Of a stretch of DNA of 54,669 nt, positions 25,646 through 33,588 are shown piece by piece. The number at the start of each line of letters is the position of its first letter. Position 1 is the stretch's first letter. The position numbers and the translations under genes are program-made. The stretch comes from Limiplasma sp964416065. Its GTDB lineage: Bacteria > Bacillota > Clostridia > Christensenellales > Aristaeellaceae. The stretch covers positions 1 to 54,669 of the forward strand of contig CAYQCL010000010.1 in the NCBI GenBank assembly GCA_964416065.1, read 5' to 3'. Below the pieces are notes generated by a model that did not search any database, was not told where the DNA came from, and worked only from the letters and a program-made list of their open reading frames with translations.

Positions 25646-26830
25646 GTGCGAAAAAGGCGAAACAAGGAATATGACCACGAGACGCTTCGCGATGAGCGCG
25701 AGTACGGCTTTTATTGGTACAGCGGCCTCTGGCACATCCTGCGTCCGATCCTGATCGGTCTGACCGCGCTGTTGATTGTTTTCGGCGTGGTCTCCGGCAT
25801 ATACAATGCCATTGACGAACGCTTTCTGAGCCCGGTGGATCCGACGGATGAAACGGAAATCGCCTTTTCCGTGGAAAGCGGCAACAGTCTGACCACTGTA
25901 TCCAACCACCTGGAGGAGCAGGGCTTGATCAAGAGCCGCACCTTTTTCAAATATTACTGCGACTTTGTGGGCCTGGGACAGAAGATTCAGGCGGGCGATT
26001 ATCTGATTCAGAAAAGCATGAACATGTTTGAGATTGCCGATCTTCTGACCACGGGCGACGGTCAGCCCATTACGACAAATATCACTATCATTCCCGGAAC
26101 AACGATCGAGACCATCGCGGAGGCACTCAAGGAAAAAGGTATCTTCACCGATACGGCCGAGTTTTTGAATATCTGCAAAACCGGTGAGGGTGTGACGGAC
26201 TACTATTTTATCGCGGACGAGCTCTCCTCCGACAATGTCGATCAGCGACTATATCTTCTGGAGGGATATCTCGCCCCGAACACCTACGAGATCTATACCA
26301 ACGCGACCGCCCTGGATATCATCAGGAAGCTGCTTTCGCAGACGGACAAGGTATTCAGCGCCGAGTGGCAGGAGCGGGCCGAGGAGTTGAGCATGACCAT
26401 GGATCAGGTTCTGACCCTTGCCTCCATGATTGAGAAGGAGGCCAAGAAGTCGGACTTTGCCAAGGTTTCGGCCGTGTTTCACAACCGCCTCAAGGAGGGC
26501 ATGAAGCTGCAAAGCGATCCGACCATCCATTACATCACCGGCGAAAGAAGAATGGTGCTTCGCAGCAGCGATCTGGCGGTCAGTTCGCCCTACAATACCT
26601 ATCAGGTCAGCGGGCTTCCGCTGGGGCCGATCTGCAACCCCTCGCCCGAGGCCATCAATGCGGCGCTCTATCCGGACGAGAGCTATGTTGCCGAGAAGTA
26701 TCTCTATTTCTGTAGCAAGGATCCGGATACCGGTGAATTGTATTTCAGCCGCACGTTGGAAGAGCATAACCGCGCCGTCGAGATTTACAGCCCGCTGTGG
26801 CAGGCATACGACGCGGAGCGGGGGATGTAG
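25646..26830 (+). CDS. mltG: Endolytic murein transglycosylase MltG
   Basis: YceG-like enzyme that cleaves nascent glycan strands in the membrane-proximal layer and so sets glycan chain length. 394 residues; GTG start 8 bases after AGGAGG. There is a cytoplasmic basic tail, a helix at about 33-55, a LysM-like region, then the catalytic domain. The catalytic glutamate is E263 in LASMIEKEAKK, and the conserved LQSDPTIHY and NTYQVSGLPLGPICNP segments follow. The tail of the gene overlaps nothing; the U32 gene starts 3 bases later. Confidence 0.95.
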   Translation: MRKRRNKEYDHETLRDEREYGFYWYSGLWHILRPILIGLTALLIVFGVVSGIYNAIDERFLSPVDPTDETEIAFSVESGNSLTTVSNHLEEQGLIKSRTFFKYYCDFVGLGQKIQAGDYLIQKSMNMFEIADLLTTGDGQPITTNITIIPGTTIETIAEALKEKGIFTDTAEFLNICKTGEGVTDYYFIADELSSDNVDQRLYLLEGYLAPNTYEIYTNATALDIIRKLLSQTDKVFSAEWQERAEELSMTMDQVLTLASMIEKEAKKSDFAKVSAVFHNRLKEGMKLQSDPTIHYITGERRMVLRSSDLAVSSPYNTYQVSGLPLGPICNPSPEAINAALYPDESYVAEKYLYFCSKDPDTGELYFSRTLEEHNRAVEIYSPLWQAYDAERGM

Positions 26831-26832
26831 CG

Positions 26833-28059
26833 ATGGAACTGCTTGCACCTGCCGGTGGTATGGAACAGCTTTTGGCTGCCGTGCGCTTTGGGGCGGACGC
26901 GGTCTATGGCGGCATGCGTAGCTATGGGCTGCGTGCCTTTGCGGGAAACTTCGATTCAGGGGAGCTTCGGGAGGCCGTGCGCGTTTCGCATGAAAACAGC
27001 GTTCGTTTCTATGTGACGATGAACATCCTTCCCACAGACGCGGACATGGAAGGCTTTCTGGAGGCCGCCCGCGACGCCAAGGAGGCGGGTGTGGACGCGG
27101 CGATTGTAAGTGACATCGGCGCGGCGCTGCTTCTCCATGAGGAGCTTCCTGAGCTCGCGCTCCACATCAGCACCCAGGCCAACGTGCTCAACAGCCGAAC
27201 CGCGCGTCACTTTCATACGGCCATGGGCGCGGAAAGGATTGTGCTTTCGCGCGAACTGTCCCTGAAGGAGATCGCGGCCATGCGCAGGGAGCTTCCCAAG
27301 GAGCTTGAGCTGGAGGCGTTTGTGCATGGCGCGATGTGCGTGGCGTATAGCGGTCGCTGCCTGCTCAGCGCCGCGCTTACCGGCCGCAGTGGCAATCGCG
27401 GCGCGTGCGCTCAGCCTTGCCGCTGGCGGTATGCCCTGATGGAGGAAAAGCATCCGAACGAATACCTGCCCATATGCGAGGACGAGCATGGCACGTATCT
27501 CTATTCCGCGTATGATCTGTGCATGCTTGCCCATCTGCCCGAACTGCGCGACGCGGGAATCGCTAGCCTCAAGATCGAGGGACGTATGAAAACGGCCTAT
27601 TATGTAGCCAGTGTGGTTTCGGTGTATCGCCGTGCGCTCGATCTGATGGAAAACGAGGGCGATGAAGCGTTTTTTGAAGCGCTGCCGGAATTTCAGGAGG
27701 AATTGGACAAGGTCAGCCACCGTCGCAGCAACACGGGCTTTTATTTCGGTACGCCCATGCCGCCCGCAGGGGCGGACGGCTTCAGCCAGACCATGGAGTA
27801 TGTGGGGGACGTCGTTTCCGATGCCCAGGAGGACACTGAGGCGCTTGTCAAACTCAAGAACCGCTTCTATGTGGGGGACAGGCTGGAGGCGTTGACACCC
27901 TCCGGCCCGCATCCATTCACGGTTTCCAGCATATGCTTGGACCAAACCGGCGAGGCGGTCGAAACGGCCTCGGTTGCCGGTACACTCTTGCGCGTTCCAT
28001 TCCCCTTCCATGTTGAGGCGGGGGATATCCTTCGCGGGCCAAACCGCAATCATCGCTGA
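26833..28059 (+). CDS. Peptidase U32 family protein, TrhP-like
   Basis: 408-residue U32 family protein. The signature EAFVHGAMCVAYSGRCLLS is intact, and further cysteines follow in RGACAQPC. Members called TrhP (YegQ, YrrN/YrrO) act in prephenate-dependent 5-hydroxylation of U34 in tRNAs; others were described as collagenases. The mltG-U32 order matches the Bacillus yrrL-yrrM-yrrN-yrrO cluster, which favours the tRNA role. The ATG at 26833 is the conserved start (MELLAPAGG). The usual methyltransferase gene trmR and the second U32 copy are absent here. Confidence 0.85.
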   Translation: MELLAPAGGMEQLLAAVRFGADAVYGGMRSYGLRAFAGNFDSGELREAVRVSHENSVRFYVTMNILPTDADMEGFLEAARDAKEAGVDAAIVSDIGAALLLHEELPELALHISTQANVLNSRTARHFHTAMGAERIVLSRELSLKEIAAMRRELPKELELEAFVHGAMCVAYSGRCLLSAALTGRSGNRGACAQPCRWRYALMEEKHPNEYLPICEDEHGTYLYSAYDLCMLAHLPELRDAGIASLKIEGRMKTAYYVASVVSVYRRALDLMENEGDEAFFEALPEFQEELDKVSHRRSNTGFYFGTPMPPAGADGFSQTMEYVGDVVSDAQEDTEALVKLKNRFYVGDRLEALTPSGPHPFTVSSICLDQTGEAVETASVAGTLLRVPFPFHVEAGDILRGPNRNHR

Positions 28060-28093
28060 ACTCTATCTTTTCAAACTGTTCACAGATAGGGCC

Positions 28094-28122
28094 TTGTGTT
28101 TTGAGCGCGGATTTGCTATAAT
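28094..28122 (+). promoter_or_regulatory. Sigma-A promoter of yajC
   Basis: TTGTGT (28094-28099), 17-base spacer, TATAAT (28117-28122), 35 bases ahead of the start codon. It shows that yajC begins a new unit rather than extending the U32 operon. Confidence 0.7.
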
Positions 28123-28156
28123 CGTCCTAGCGATTTTGGAAAGGGGTTACCAAACA

Positions 28157-28561
28157 ATGAATGCTCTGAGTCAGATGTTAATTGGTCTTTCGGATGCGGC
28201 CACAACGGCCGGCGAAGCCGTGGCTGATGCTGCGGCAGAGGAGGCTGGAACGGCGACGGCTGGCGTTGCGGAAATGCTAAGCATGTTTATCCCGCTGATT
28301 TTGATATTCGTGGTCTTTTACTTTCTGCTCATCCGTCCGCAGAAAAAGAAGGACAAGAAGGTCAAGGAAATGCTGGCCGCGCTCAAGACGGGCGACCGTG
28401 TATGCACCATCGGCGGCATCTATGGCACCATCACCAATATCAAGGATGACACTATTGAGTTGAGCGTTGGCCGCGACAATATCAAGCTCGTGTTTGCCCG
28501 CTGGGCGATTCGCAACGTGGAAGAAATCGCCATCGAGAATGACAGCGAGGTGCTGAATTAA
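28157..28561 (+). CDS. yajC: Preprotein translocase accessory subunit YajC
   Basis: Small membrane protein that associates with the Sec translocase through SecDF. The core, from one transmembrane helix (about 44-64, IPLILIFVVFYFLLIRPQKK) through the basic tail KKDKKVKEMLAALKTGDRV, is typical. The 134-residue product has an extra N-terminal part of about 40 residues rich in Ala, Glu and Thr that most YajC proteins lack. ATG at 28157, with AAGGGG about eleven bases upstream. Confidence 0.9.
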   Translation: MNALSQMLIGLSDAATTAGEAVADAAAEEAGTATAGVAEMLSMFIPLILIFVVFYFLLIRPQKKKDKKVKEMLAALKTGDRVCTIGGIYGTITNIKDDTIELSVGRDNIKLVFARWAIRNVEEIAIENDSEVLN

Positions 28562-28577
28562 CGGCCATGTGGTCATG

Positions 28578-28625
28578 AAGCCTCCCATGCTCGCATATCC
28601 TATACAAAGCGAACAAGGGAGGTTT
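28578..28625 (+). promoter_or_regulatory. Hairpin that covers the ribosome binding site of the next gene
   Basis: CCTCCC (28581-28586) can pair with the ribosome binding site GGGAGG (28617-28622), extending to nine pairs (28578-28586 with 28617-28625), and TCGC/GCGA (28591-28594, 28609-28612) pair inside. Five T residues start at 28623, so the same structure could act as a terminator or as a block on translation. Confidence 0.45.
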
Positions 28626-28630
28626 TTCAT

Positions 28631-29059
28631 ATGCCTGCAACCTATGTTACACCAGGCGCAGCCAAGCCCATCCGCAGACGGTCCCGCCGACGTCAGGCAA
28701 GCCCGTGGACAAGGCTTCTGCGCGGACTGCTCATGTCAATCGGGGTGACGCTGGGCGCCGTATTGCTCTTCGCGCTGCTCATGCAATGGCTCCGTCCGGA
28801 CGATACGGTCATTCGCGTCGTCAATCAGCTCATCAAGCTCGCGTCCATCTTTGCGGGCGTGTGGATCATGCTCAGGCGCGGCGGTGAGCGCGGGCTGCTT
28901 TGGGGAGCGATCCTAGGCCTTTGCTACATGGCCATCGGTGTGGGGCTATATGCGCTCCTCTCCGGCCAGCAGCTCCCGTTCACGGCCTATTTGAGCGACA
29001 TCGCCATGGGCATTGCGGGCGGCGGCATTTCCGGCGCCCTGCTGGGCGCGAAAAGCTGA
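28631..29059 (+). CDS. TIGR04086 family membrane protein
   Basis: 142 residues: a basic N-terminal tail of about 30 residues (IRRRSRRRQ) and four transmembrane helices at about 33-53, 63-81, 87-109 and 118-140, which fits the YrzE/TIGR04086 family found next to yajC in many Clostridia. No function is established for the family. Confidence 0.75.
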   Translation: MPATYVTPGAAKPIRRRSRRRQASPWTRLLRGLLMSIGVTLGAVLLFALLMQWLRPDDTVIRVVNQLIKLASIFAGVWIMLRRGGERGLLWGAILGLCYMAIGVGLYALLSGQQLPFTAYLSDIAMGIAGGGISGALLGAKS

Positions 29060-29077
29060 ATAGGACGGAGATTTCCT

Positions 29078-29106
29078 GAGGGCCGTGGGGCGTTGCCTCA
29101 CGGCCT
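29078..29106 (+). terminator. Terminator-like hairpin after the TIGR04086 gene
   Basis: AGGGCCGTG pairs with CACGGCCTT around a short loop. The T-run is poor, so the strength of termination is uncertain. Confidence 0.5.
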
Positions 29107-29132
29107 TGTAAATTTGCAAAATTTTTATATAA
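29105..29132 (+). promoter_or_regulatory. Sigma-A promoter of the short-chain dehydrogenase gene
   Basis: TTGTAA (29105-29110), a 16-base AT-rich spacer and TATAAT (29127-29132), 40 bases ahead of the start. Confidence 0.65.
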
Positions 29133-29171
29133 TAAAGCGGTACAAAAGGGATACAAAAGGGGGCTCCATGG

Positions 29172-29987
29172 ATGAAAACGGTATGGGTGACCGGAGCGTC
29201 GAGCGGGCTCGGGCTGGCGACGGCAAGGGCCTTTGTCAAGGCGGGTTGGAAGGTGATTGCGGGAGCGCGCTCCTTCACGGATGAACCGGCGGAGGGAATG
29301 GAGCGCCTCAGGGTGGATGTGACGGATATGGAAAGCTGTGAACGCTTTGCAGGGCGCGCGCTGGAAATTTCGCCGCGAGTGGACGCGCTCATATGCGGCG
29401 CGGCCATTCTTGTGCTGGGCTCCTGCGAGCGTACGTCGCCGGAGGAATATGCCCGGGTGATGGAGACGAATTTCCTTGGCGCGGTCCGGATGGTTCGTCT
29501 GGCGCTTCCGCATATGCGTAAGCAGAGAAGCGGACGCATCGTGCTTTTTTCCTCCATCAACGGACTTTTAGGCATTCCGTTCCAGAGCGCCTACACCGCT
29601 GGAAAGCACGCGATGGAGGGCTATGCCGAATGCCTTTCGATGGAGGTGCGTCCCTTTGGCGTGGAGGTCTGCCTGGTGGAGCCGGGCGACCATCGCGGCG
29701 GCAGCGAGCGCACGCGGCTACATGCGCGTGAGGAGGATGAAGCTTCACCCTATAAGACGGACTATGAAGCGGCCTGCGCGGTCATCCACCGTGACGAGGC
29801 GGGCGGTCTTTTGCCTGAAAGGCTGGGAGAAAAGGTGCTAAAAAATGTGGAGCGCGGGCATATGCGCTTTCGTCTGCGCGTGGCCAAGCCTGACCAGCGT
29901 CTGGCGGTTGTTTTGCATGACGTGCTCCCGCCATGGCTGAATGCGCGGATTCTGAGCGGATACTATCGGGTCGGGAAGACGAGGTAG
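29172..29987 (+). CDS. Short-chain dehydrogenase/reductase
   Basis: 271-residue classical SDR oxidoreductase. The nucleotide-binding TGASSGLG is at 7-14, and the catalytic Ser is in ILFSSINGL with Tyr and Lys in AYTAGKHAME, so the enzyme should be active with NAD(P)H. The substrate is unknown. The ATG at 29172 follows AAGGGGGC. The sequence beyond residue 230 is basic and may form a tail or a substrate lid. It is a single gene between two promoters. Confidence 0.85.
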   Translation: MKTVWVTGASSGLGLATARAFVKAGWKVIAGARSFTDEPAEGMERLRVDVTDMESCERFAGRALEISPRVDALICGAAILVLGSCERTSPEEYARVMETNFLGAVRMVRLALPHMRKQRSGRIVLFSSINGLLGIPFQSAYTAGKHAMEGYAECLSMEVRPFGVEVCLVEPGDHRGGSERTRLHAREEDEASPYKTDYEAACAVIHRDEAGGLLPERLGEKVLKNVERGHMRFRLRVAKPDQRLAVVLHDVLPPWLNARILSGYYRVGKTR

Positions 29988-30046
29988 GAGAAGGAAAAGC
30001 GAAGGGCGTTTGCGATTGGCTTCCGGAGTCCGATGCCATGGCCGGA

Positions 30047-30075
30047 TTGAACCATGCCATGAAATATGTTACAAT
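30047..30075 (+). promoter_or_regulatory. Sigma-A promoter of the exonuclease III gene
   Basis: TTGAAC (30047-30052), 17-base spacer, TACAAT (30070-30075), about 45 bases before the start codon. No terminator is apparent between 29988 and the promoter. Confidence 0.65.
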
Positions 30076-30119
30076 GCTTTTGTGTGAAGCATAAGATTCT
30101 ATGATACGGGAGGTTTTCC

Positions 30120-30881
30120 ATGCGTTTTATTTCATGGAACGTCAACGGTCTGCGAGCCTGTCTTACCAAGGGGTTTATGGATTATTTTCTTTCGAGCGGA
30201 GCGGATTTGTTTTGCCTTCAGGAGACCAAAATGCAGCCGGGGCAGGCCGATATCTCGCCGGAGGGCTATTTGCAGTTCTGGAACAGCGCCGAAAAGAAGG
30301 GCTATTCGGGAACGGCGGTTTTCAGCCGTCGGGAGCCGATTAGCGTCGCCTATGGCATCGGTATTGAGGAGCATGACCACGAGGGCCGCGTGATCACGCT
30401 GGAGTTTGACAGGTTTTATCTGGTCACGGTCTATACGCCCAACAGTCAGCGTGGGCTGACGCGCCTGGAATATCGCATGACCTGGGAGGACGCCTTCGCG
30501 GACTATCTCTCGGGCCTCGATCAAAAAAAGCCGGTCGTGGTGTGCGGCGACATGAACGTGGCGCATAAGGAGATCGACCTCAAAAATCCTAAGAGCAACA
30601 CGCAAAACGCGGGCTTCACGATTCAGGAGCGCGATAAGATGACAGCGCTTCTCTCGCGCGGCTTTGTCGATACCTTCCGTCTTCTGCACCCGGATGAAAC
30701 CGACCGGTACAGCTGGTGGAGCTACATGCAGAGAAGCCGTGAGCGCAATATTGGATGGCGTATTGACTATTTTCTTGCCAGCGAGCGGCTCAGTCCCAAT
30801 GTGACGGTCGCGGATATTGACGATCAGATTATGGGCAGCGATCATTGTCCTGTGATTTTGGAATTGGAAGGGGTAGAGTGA
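30120..30881 (+). CDS. exoA: Exodeoxyribonuclease III / AP endonuclease
   Basis: 253-residue enzyme of the ExoIII/ExoA family that cleaves abasic sites and trims 3' ends in base-excision repair. Motifs in order: FISWNVNGLRA at the start with the conserved Asn, LQETKMQ with the metal-binding Glu, the tyrosine motif in VTVYTPNSQ, GDMNVAHKEIDL with the catalytic Asp-x-Asn, and GSDHCPVI with the final Asp-His. The length and start are normal. The next gene begins two bases after the stop. Confidence 0.95.
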   Translation: MRFISWNVNGLRACLTKGFMDYFLSSGADLFCLQETKMQPGQADISPEGYLQFWNSAEKKGYSGTAVFSRREPISVAYGIGIEEHDHEGRVITLEFDRFYLVTVYTPNSQRGLTRLEYRMTWEDAFADYLSGLDQKKPVVVCGDMNVAHKEIDLKNPKSNTQNAGFTIQERDKMTALLSRGFVDTFRLLHPDETDRYSWWSYMQRSRERNIGWRIDYFLASERLSPNVTVADIDDQIMGSDHCPVILELEGVE

Positions 30882-30882
30882 G

Positions 30883-31443
30883 ATGAAGATCTTGTTTGCG
30901 TCCGACCTGCACGGAAGCGCCTCGGCGACGGAAATGGTGCTTGAGCGTTTGGAGAAGGAGGGGGCGGAGCGCTTCTTCCTTCTGGGGGATCTGCTCTACC
31001 ACGGCCCGCGCAACGAATTGCCCGACCGCTACGCGCCCAAGGAGGTCATCGCACTTTTGAATCAAAGCCCGATCGCGCCCCTGTGCGTGCGTGGCAACTG
31101 CGACGCCGAGGTCGATCAGATGGTGCTGGATTTCCCCATTATGGCGGACTACGCGCTCCTGCCGCTTGAAAGCGGGTGCTGCGCCTTCATTACGCACGGG
31201 CATCTCTTCAATATGGAATGTCCGCCGCCGCACCGCAAGGGGGACATCCTCATCCACGGTCATACGCATGTGCATTGCACCGTGGAAATGGAGGATTACA
31301 CCTATCTCAATCCAGGCTCCGCCGCCCTGCCCAAGGAGGATCAGCCCAGGAGCTATATGGTGTATGAGGACGGCGTTTTCACAGTCAGGGAGCTTGAAAC
31401 GGGAAAAGCGTTGCTAACCTGTGAAAAAGGCATGAACTTCTGA
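30883..31443 (+). CDS. YfcE-family metallophosphoesterase
   Basis: 186-residue phosphodiesterase of the calcineurin-like superfamily, YfcE subgroup. All five metal-binding motifs are present: DLHGS, GDLLYHGP, GNCDAE, THGH and GHTH. Members hydrolyse artificial phosphodiesters and their natural substrates are not known. It starts two bases after exoA and is very likely co-expressed with it. The stop is followed directly by the next promoter. Confidence 0.9.
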   Translation: MKILFASDLHGSASATEMVLERLEKEGAERFFLLGDLLYHGPRNELPDRYAPKEVIALLNQSPIAPLCVRGNCDAEVDQMVLDFPIMADYALLPLESGCCAFITHGHLFNMECPPPHRKGDILIHGHTHVHCTVEMEDYTYLNPGSAALPKEDQPRSYMVYEDGVFTVRELETGKALLTCEKGMNF

Positions 31444-31451
31444 AAAAAGCC

Positions 31452-31480
31452 TTGCCCATTTACGAACCATCGGTTATAAT
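31452..31480 (+). promoter_or_regulatory. Sigma-A promoter of the foldase lipoprotein gene
   Basis: TTGCCC (31452-31457), 17-base spacer, TATAAT (31475-31480). Confidence 0.7.
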
Positions 31481-31526
31481 ACAAATTGCGTCATTGATGA
31501 CTATATATGATTGGAGAGAAAAAGCC

Positions 31527-32885
31527 ATGCGCAAGCGTGTGATTCTAACATTGATGCTGGCGGTTGCCCTGGTGGTAACAACCGGCTGTTCCCTGATTAT
31601 CAAGGATGAAGAGGTCGACCGTCAGACCACGATTATTGACGTGGCGGGCAAGACCATCACCAAGGGTGAGGTCAACGAGCAGGTAGAGGCGATGCTGGAT
31701 TATCAGGAGTATATGTACTATCTGTACGGCATGAGCTTCGATCGCACCAGCGCGAGCAACATTTCGGATGCGCGCGACAGCGTCATTGAGGGATTGGTTC
31801 AGGAGGCCGTGCTGGATCAGAAGACGGCCGAAATGGGCTTGGATGAGCTGACGGATGATGAGCTTGCCGAGGTGCGCGAGAGTGCGGAGACGACCTGGCA
31901 GGGCTACAAGGACAGCGTACAGAGCGCATATTTCTCCGACAGCGAGCTGACGGATGAGGCACTTGACGAAGCCGTCGAGGCGAAGCTGGCCGAATTGGGC
32001 TATCCATCCAAAGAGGATCTTGAGGAAACCGAGCGTGTCTCCAAGGCTCGTGAAAAGCTGCGCGCCGAGGTCATCAAGGACGTAACAGTGTCCGAGGACG
32101 AGGTCTCCGCGGAGTATGAGAACCGCAAGGGCGAAGCGATGACCACCTACGGCAACACGCCCTCCAGCTTTGGAACGGATGTGACCAATGGCAGCACGAT
32201 CTATTATGTACCCGCCGGTTACCGCTATGTCAAGAACATCCTTATCAAGATCAGCGATGAGAATTCCACCCTCATTTCCGATCTTCAAAGCCAGATCACG
32301 TCCAAGGAGACCGAACTGAGCAACGCCGAAACCTCGCTTGCCGAGTTGGGTGAGGATGCGGACGATGAGGAGACGGAACAGAGCCGCTCGGAACTGACCG
32401 CGACACAGGAGCAGCTCACCGCCGATCTGGCCGATTTGAATGGACAGCTTGATGCCGCCAAGGAGGCGGCCTACGCAGCCATTCAGCCCAAGGCTGATGA
32501 GGTGCTTGCCAAGCTCGCGGAGGGCGAGGACTTTGACGCCCTGATGGAGGAATATGGCGAGGATACCGGCATGCAGGTTTCTCCCGCGAAGGAGAACGGC
32601 TATCCGGTCTGCGCCGAGAGCACCAATTGGGTGACTGAATTCAGGGATGCGGCCATGGCGCTTGAAAACATCGGCGATGTGAGCGAGGCGGTGCGGACCA
32701 GCTATGGCCTCCATATCATTCAGTATGTGAGCGACGCGGAGGAAGGCGCGGTTCCTTACGAGGACGTGAAGGACACCATCGAAAGCGATCTGCTCACCAA
32801 CAAGCAGAACGAGACCTATGACGCCGCCGTTGACCAGTGGGTGACGGACGCCAACGCCAAGATCTACAAGGATCGGCTGGACTAA
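31527..32885 (+). CDS. PrsA/SurA-like peptidyl-prolyl isomerase lipoprotein
   Basis: Extracytoplasmic foldase that helps secreted proteins fold. The ATG at 31527 gives a signal peptide with a real lipobox, VTTGC, so C21 should be lipidated and the 452-residue protein anchored to the membrane. Residues about 30-210 form the SurA_N-like helical chaperone domain. The parvulin domain occupies about 215-430, but it is interrupted around residues 245-320 by a strongly charged heptad region that looks like an antiparallel coiled coil. The C-terminal part of the parvulin fold (SYGLHIIQYV) is intact. The end is followed by a 20-bp hairpin. Confidence 0.85.
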   Translation: MRKRVILTLMLAVALVVTTGCSLIIKDEEVDRQTTIIDVAGKTITKGEVNEQVEAMLDYQEYMYYLYGMSFDRTSASNISDARDSVIEGLVQEAVLDQKTAEMGLDELTDDELAEVRESAETTWQGYKDSVQSAYFSDSELTDEALDEAVEAKLAELGYPSKEDLEETERVSKAREKLRAEVIKDVTVSEDEVSAEYENRKGEAMTTYGNTPSSFGTDVTNGSTIYYVPAGYRYVKNILIKISDENSTLISDLQSQITSKETELSNAETSLAELGEDADDEETEQSRSELTATQEQLTADLADLNGQLDAAKEAAYAAIQPKADEVLAKLAEGEDFDALMEEYGEDTGMQVSPAKENGYPVCAESTNWVTEFRDAAMALENIGDVSEAVRTSYGLHIIQYVSDAEEGAVPYEDVKDTIESDLLTNKQNETYDAAVDQWVTDANAKIYKDRLD

Positions 32886-32896
32886 TTTCAAAAGAA

Positions 32897-32941
32897 GCAA
32901 GCGGACGGGGCGCCTCATGATGAGGCGTCCTGTCCGCTTGC
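32897..32941 (+). terminator. Long hairpin after the foldase gene
   Basis: A nearly perfect 21-bp stem with loop TGA; two positions are non-Watson-Crick. There is no good T-run, so it may act as an RNA end-protecting structure rather than a strong terminator. Confidence 0.55.
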
Positions 32942-32947
32942 TGATAA

Positions 32948-33112
32948 ACCCCTATTTTCGCAGGGAGCCGCAGCGCCGACCCGTCTGGGCTGACGCGTTT
33001 CTCGCTTGGAAAACGCTGCGACGTAAGGCTTCTGGGCCTCTGTCCCAGACCCTGGCAGAGACATAATGCCCCTGCACCCCATCCCGATCCCCTGATGCCT
33101 GTCCCCGACCAG
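32948..33112. repeat. Degenerate intergenic repeat, second copy
   Basis: The left part (32948-32996, read on the minus strand) matches the right part of the copy at 43.25 kb: GGCGCTGCGG, then a CTGCGAAAATAGGGG-like block, with the imperfect palindrome CGCCGACCCGTCTGGGC. The right part (33067-33084, plus strand) carries the TGCC..CTGCACCCCATCC block shared with the copies at 9.1 and 43.2 kb. The block in between holds small palindromes, including ATCCCCTG with CAGGGGAT (about 33089-33117). No gene is visible between 32942 and 33139. Confidence 0.55.
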
Positions 33113-33138
33113 GGGATGGGCTCAGAAAATGGTATTGC

Positions 33139-33576
33139 TTATTTCGCTCTTTCCAGCAGCCTGAGAAGGGAGAATTCAAAGGCGGCGTCCTGTGATCGCT
33201 CCCGCTTGGACGGGCCCTTGAGACGTCCGCCTCCCCGACGCGCACGCGCGGTGATGTGGCGCATGCTCAGCAACGAGTCGATATTCTTTTCATCATAAAT
33301 TCGTCCATTTTGGTCAAGCGCATACGCGCCCCTGGCGAGGCAAAGCGCCGCCAGGCCATAATCCTGCGTAACCACAACGTCCCCGCGCGAGAGCAGATTG
33401 ACAAGCTTGAAGTCGGCACTGTCCGCGCCTCTGAGTACGGTGACCGTTTCCGCTCCCTCACGGCGCATCTCATGCGCGTCGTCGCAGACCAGCGTGACAG
33501 GCAAACCGCGTCCCATGGCCACGCGGATGGCGATATCCACCACGGGACAGGCGTCCGCGTCGATCAATAGACGCAT
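33139..33576 (-). CDS. UPF0178 (YaiI/YqxD) family protein
   Basis: 145-residue protein of the DUF188 family, which has a PIN-like fold; no function is proven. The conserved opening LLIDADACPV and the segments VTLVCDD, DVVVTQDYGLAALCLARGA and ALDQNGRIYDEKNID are all present. The start codon follows GGGGGATCG, 12 bases after the upstream gene on the same strand. Confidence 0.88.
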   Translation of the reverse strand: MRLLIDADACPVVDIAIRVAMGRGLPVTLVCDDAHEMRREGAETVTVLRGADSADFKLVNLLSRGDVVVTQDYGLAALCLARGAYALDQNGRIYDEKNIDSLLSMRHITARARRGGGRLKGPSKRERSQDAAFEFSLLRLLERAK

Positions 33577-33588
33577 AGGCGATCCCCC

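Noticed and set aside
28578..28627. Simple intrinsic terminator as the only explanation of the hairpin before the TIGR04086 gene
   Set aside because: The right arm is the ribosome binding site of the next gene, so a pure terminator would leave that gene without a promoter; I kept the dual possibility.
31545..32918. 457-residue minus-strand frame opposite the foldase lipoprotein
   Set aside because: Antisense shadow; the opposite strand has promoter, ribosome binding site, signal peptide and lipobox.
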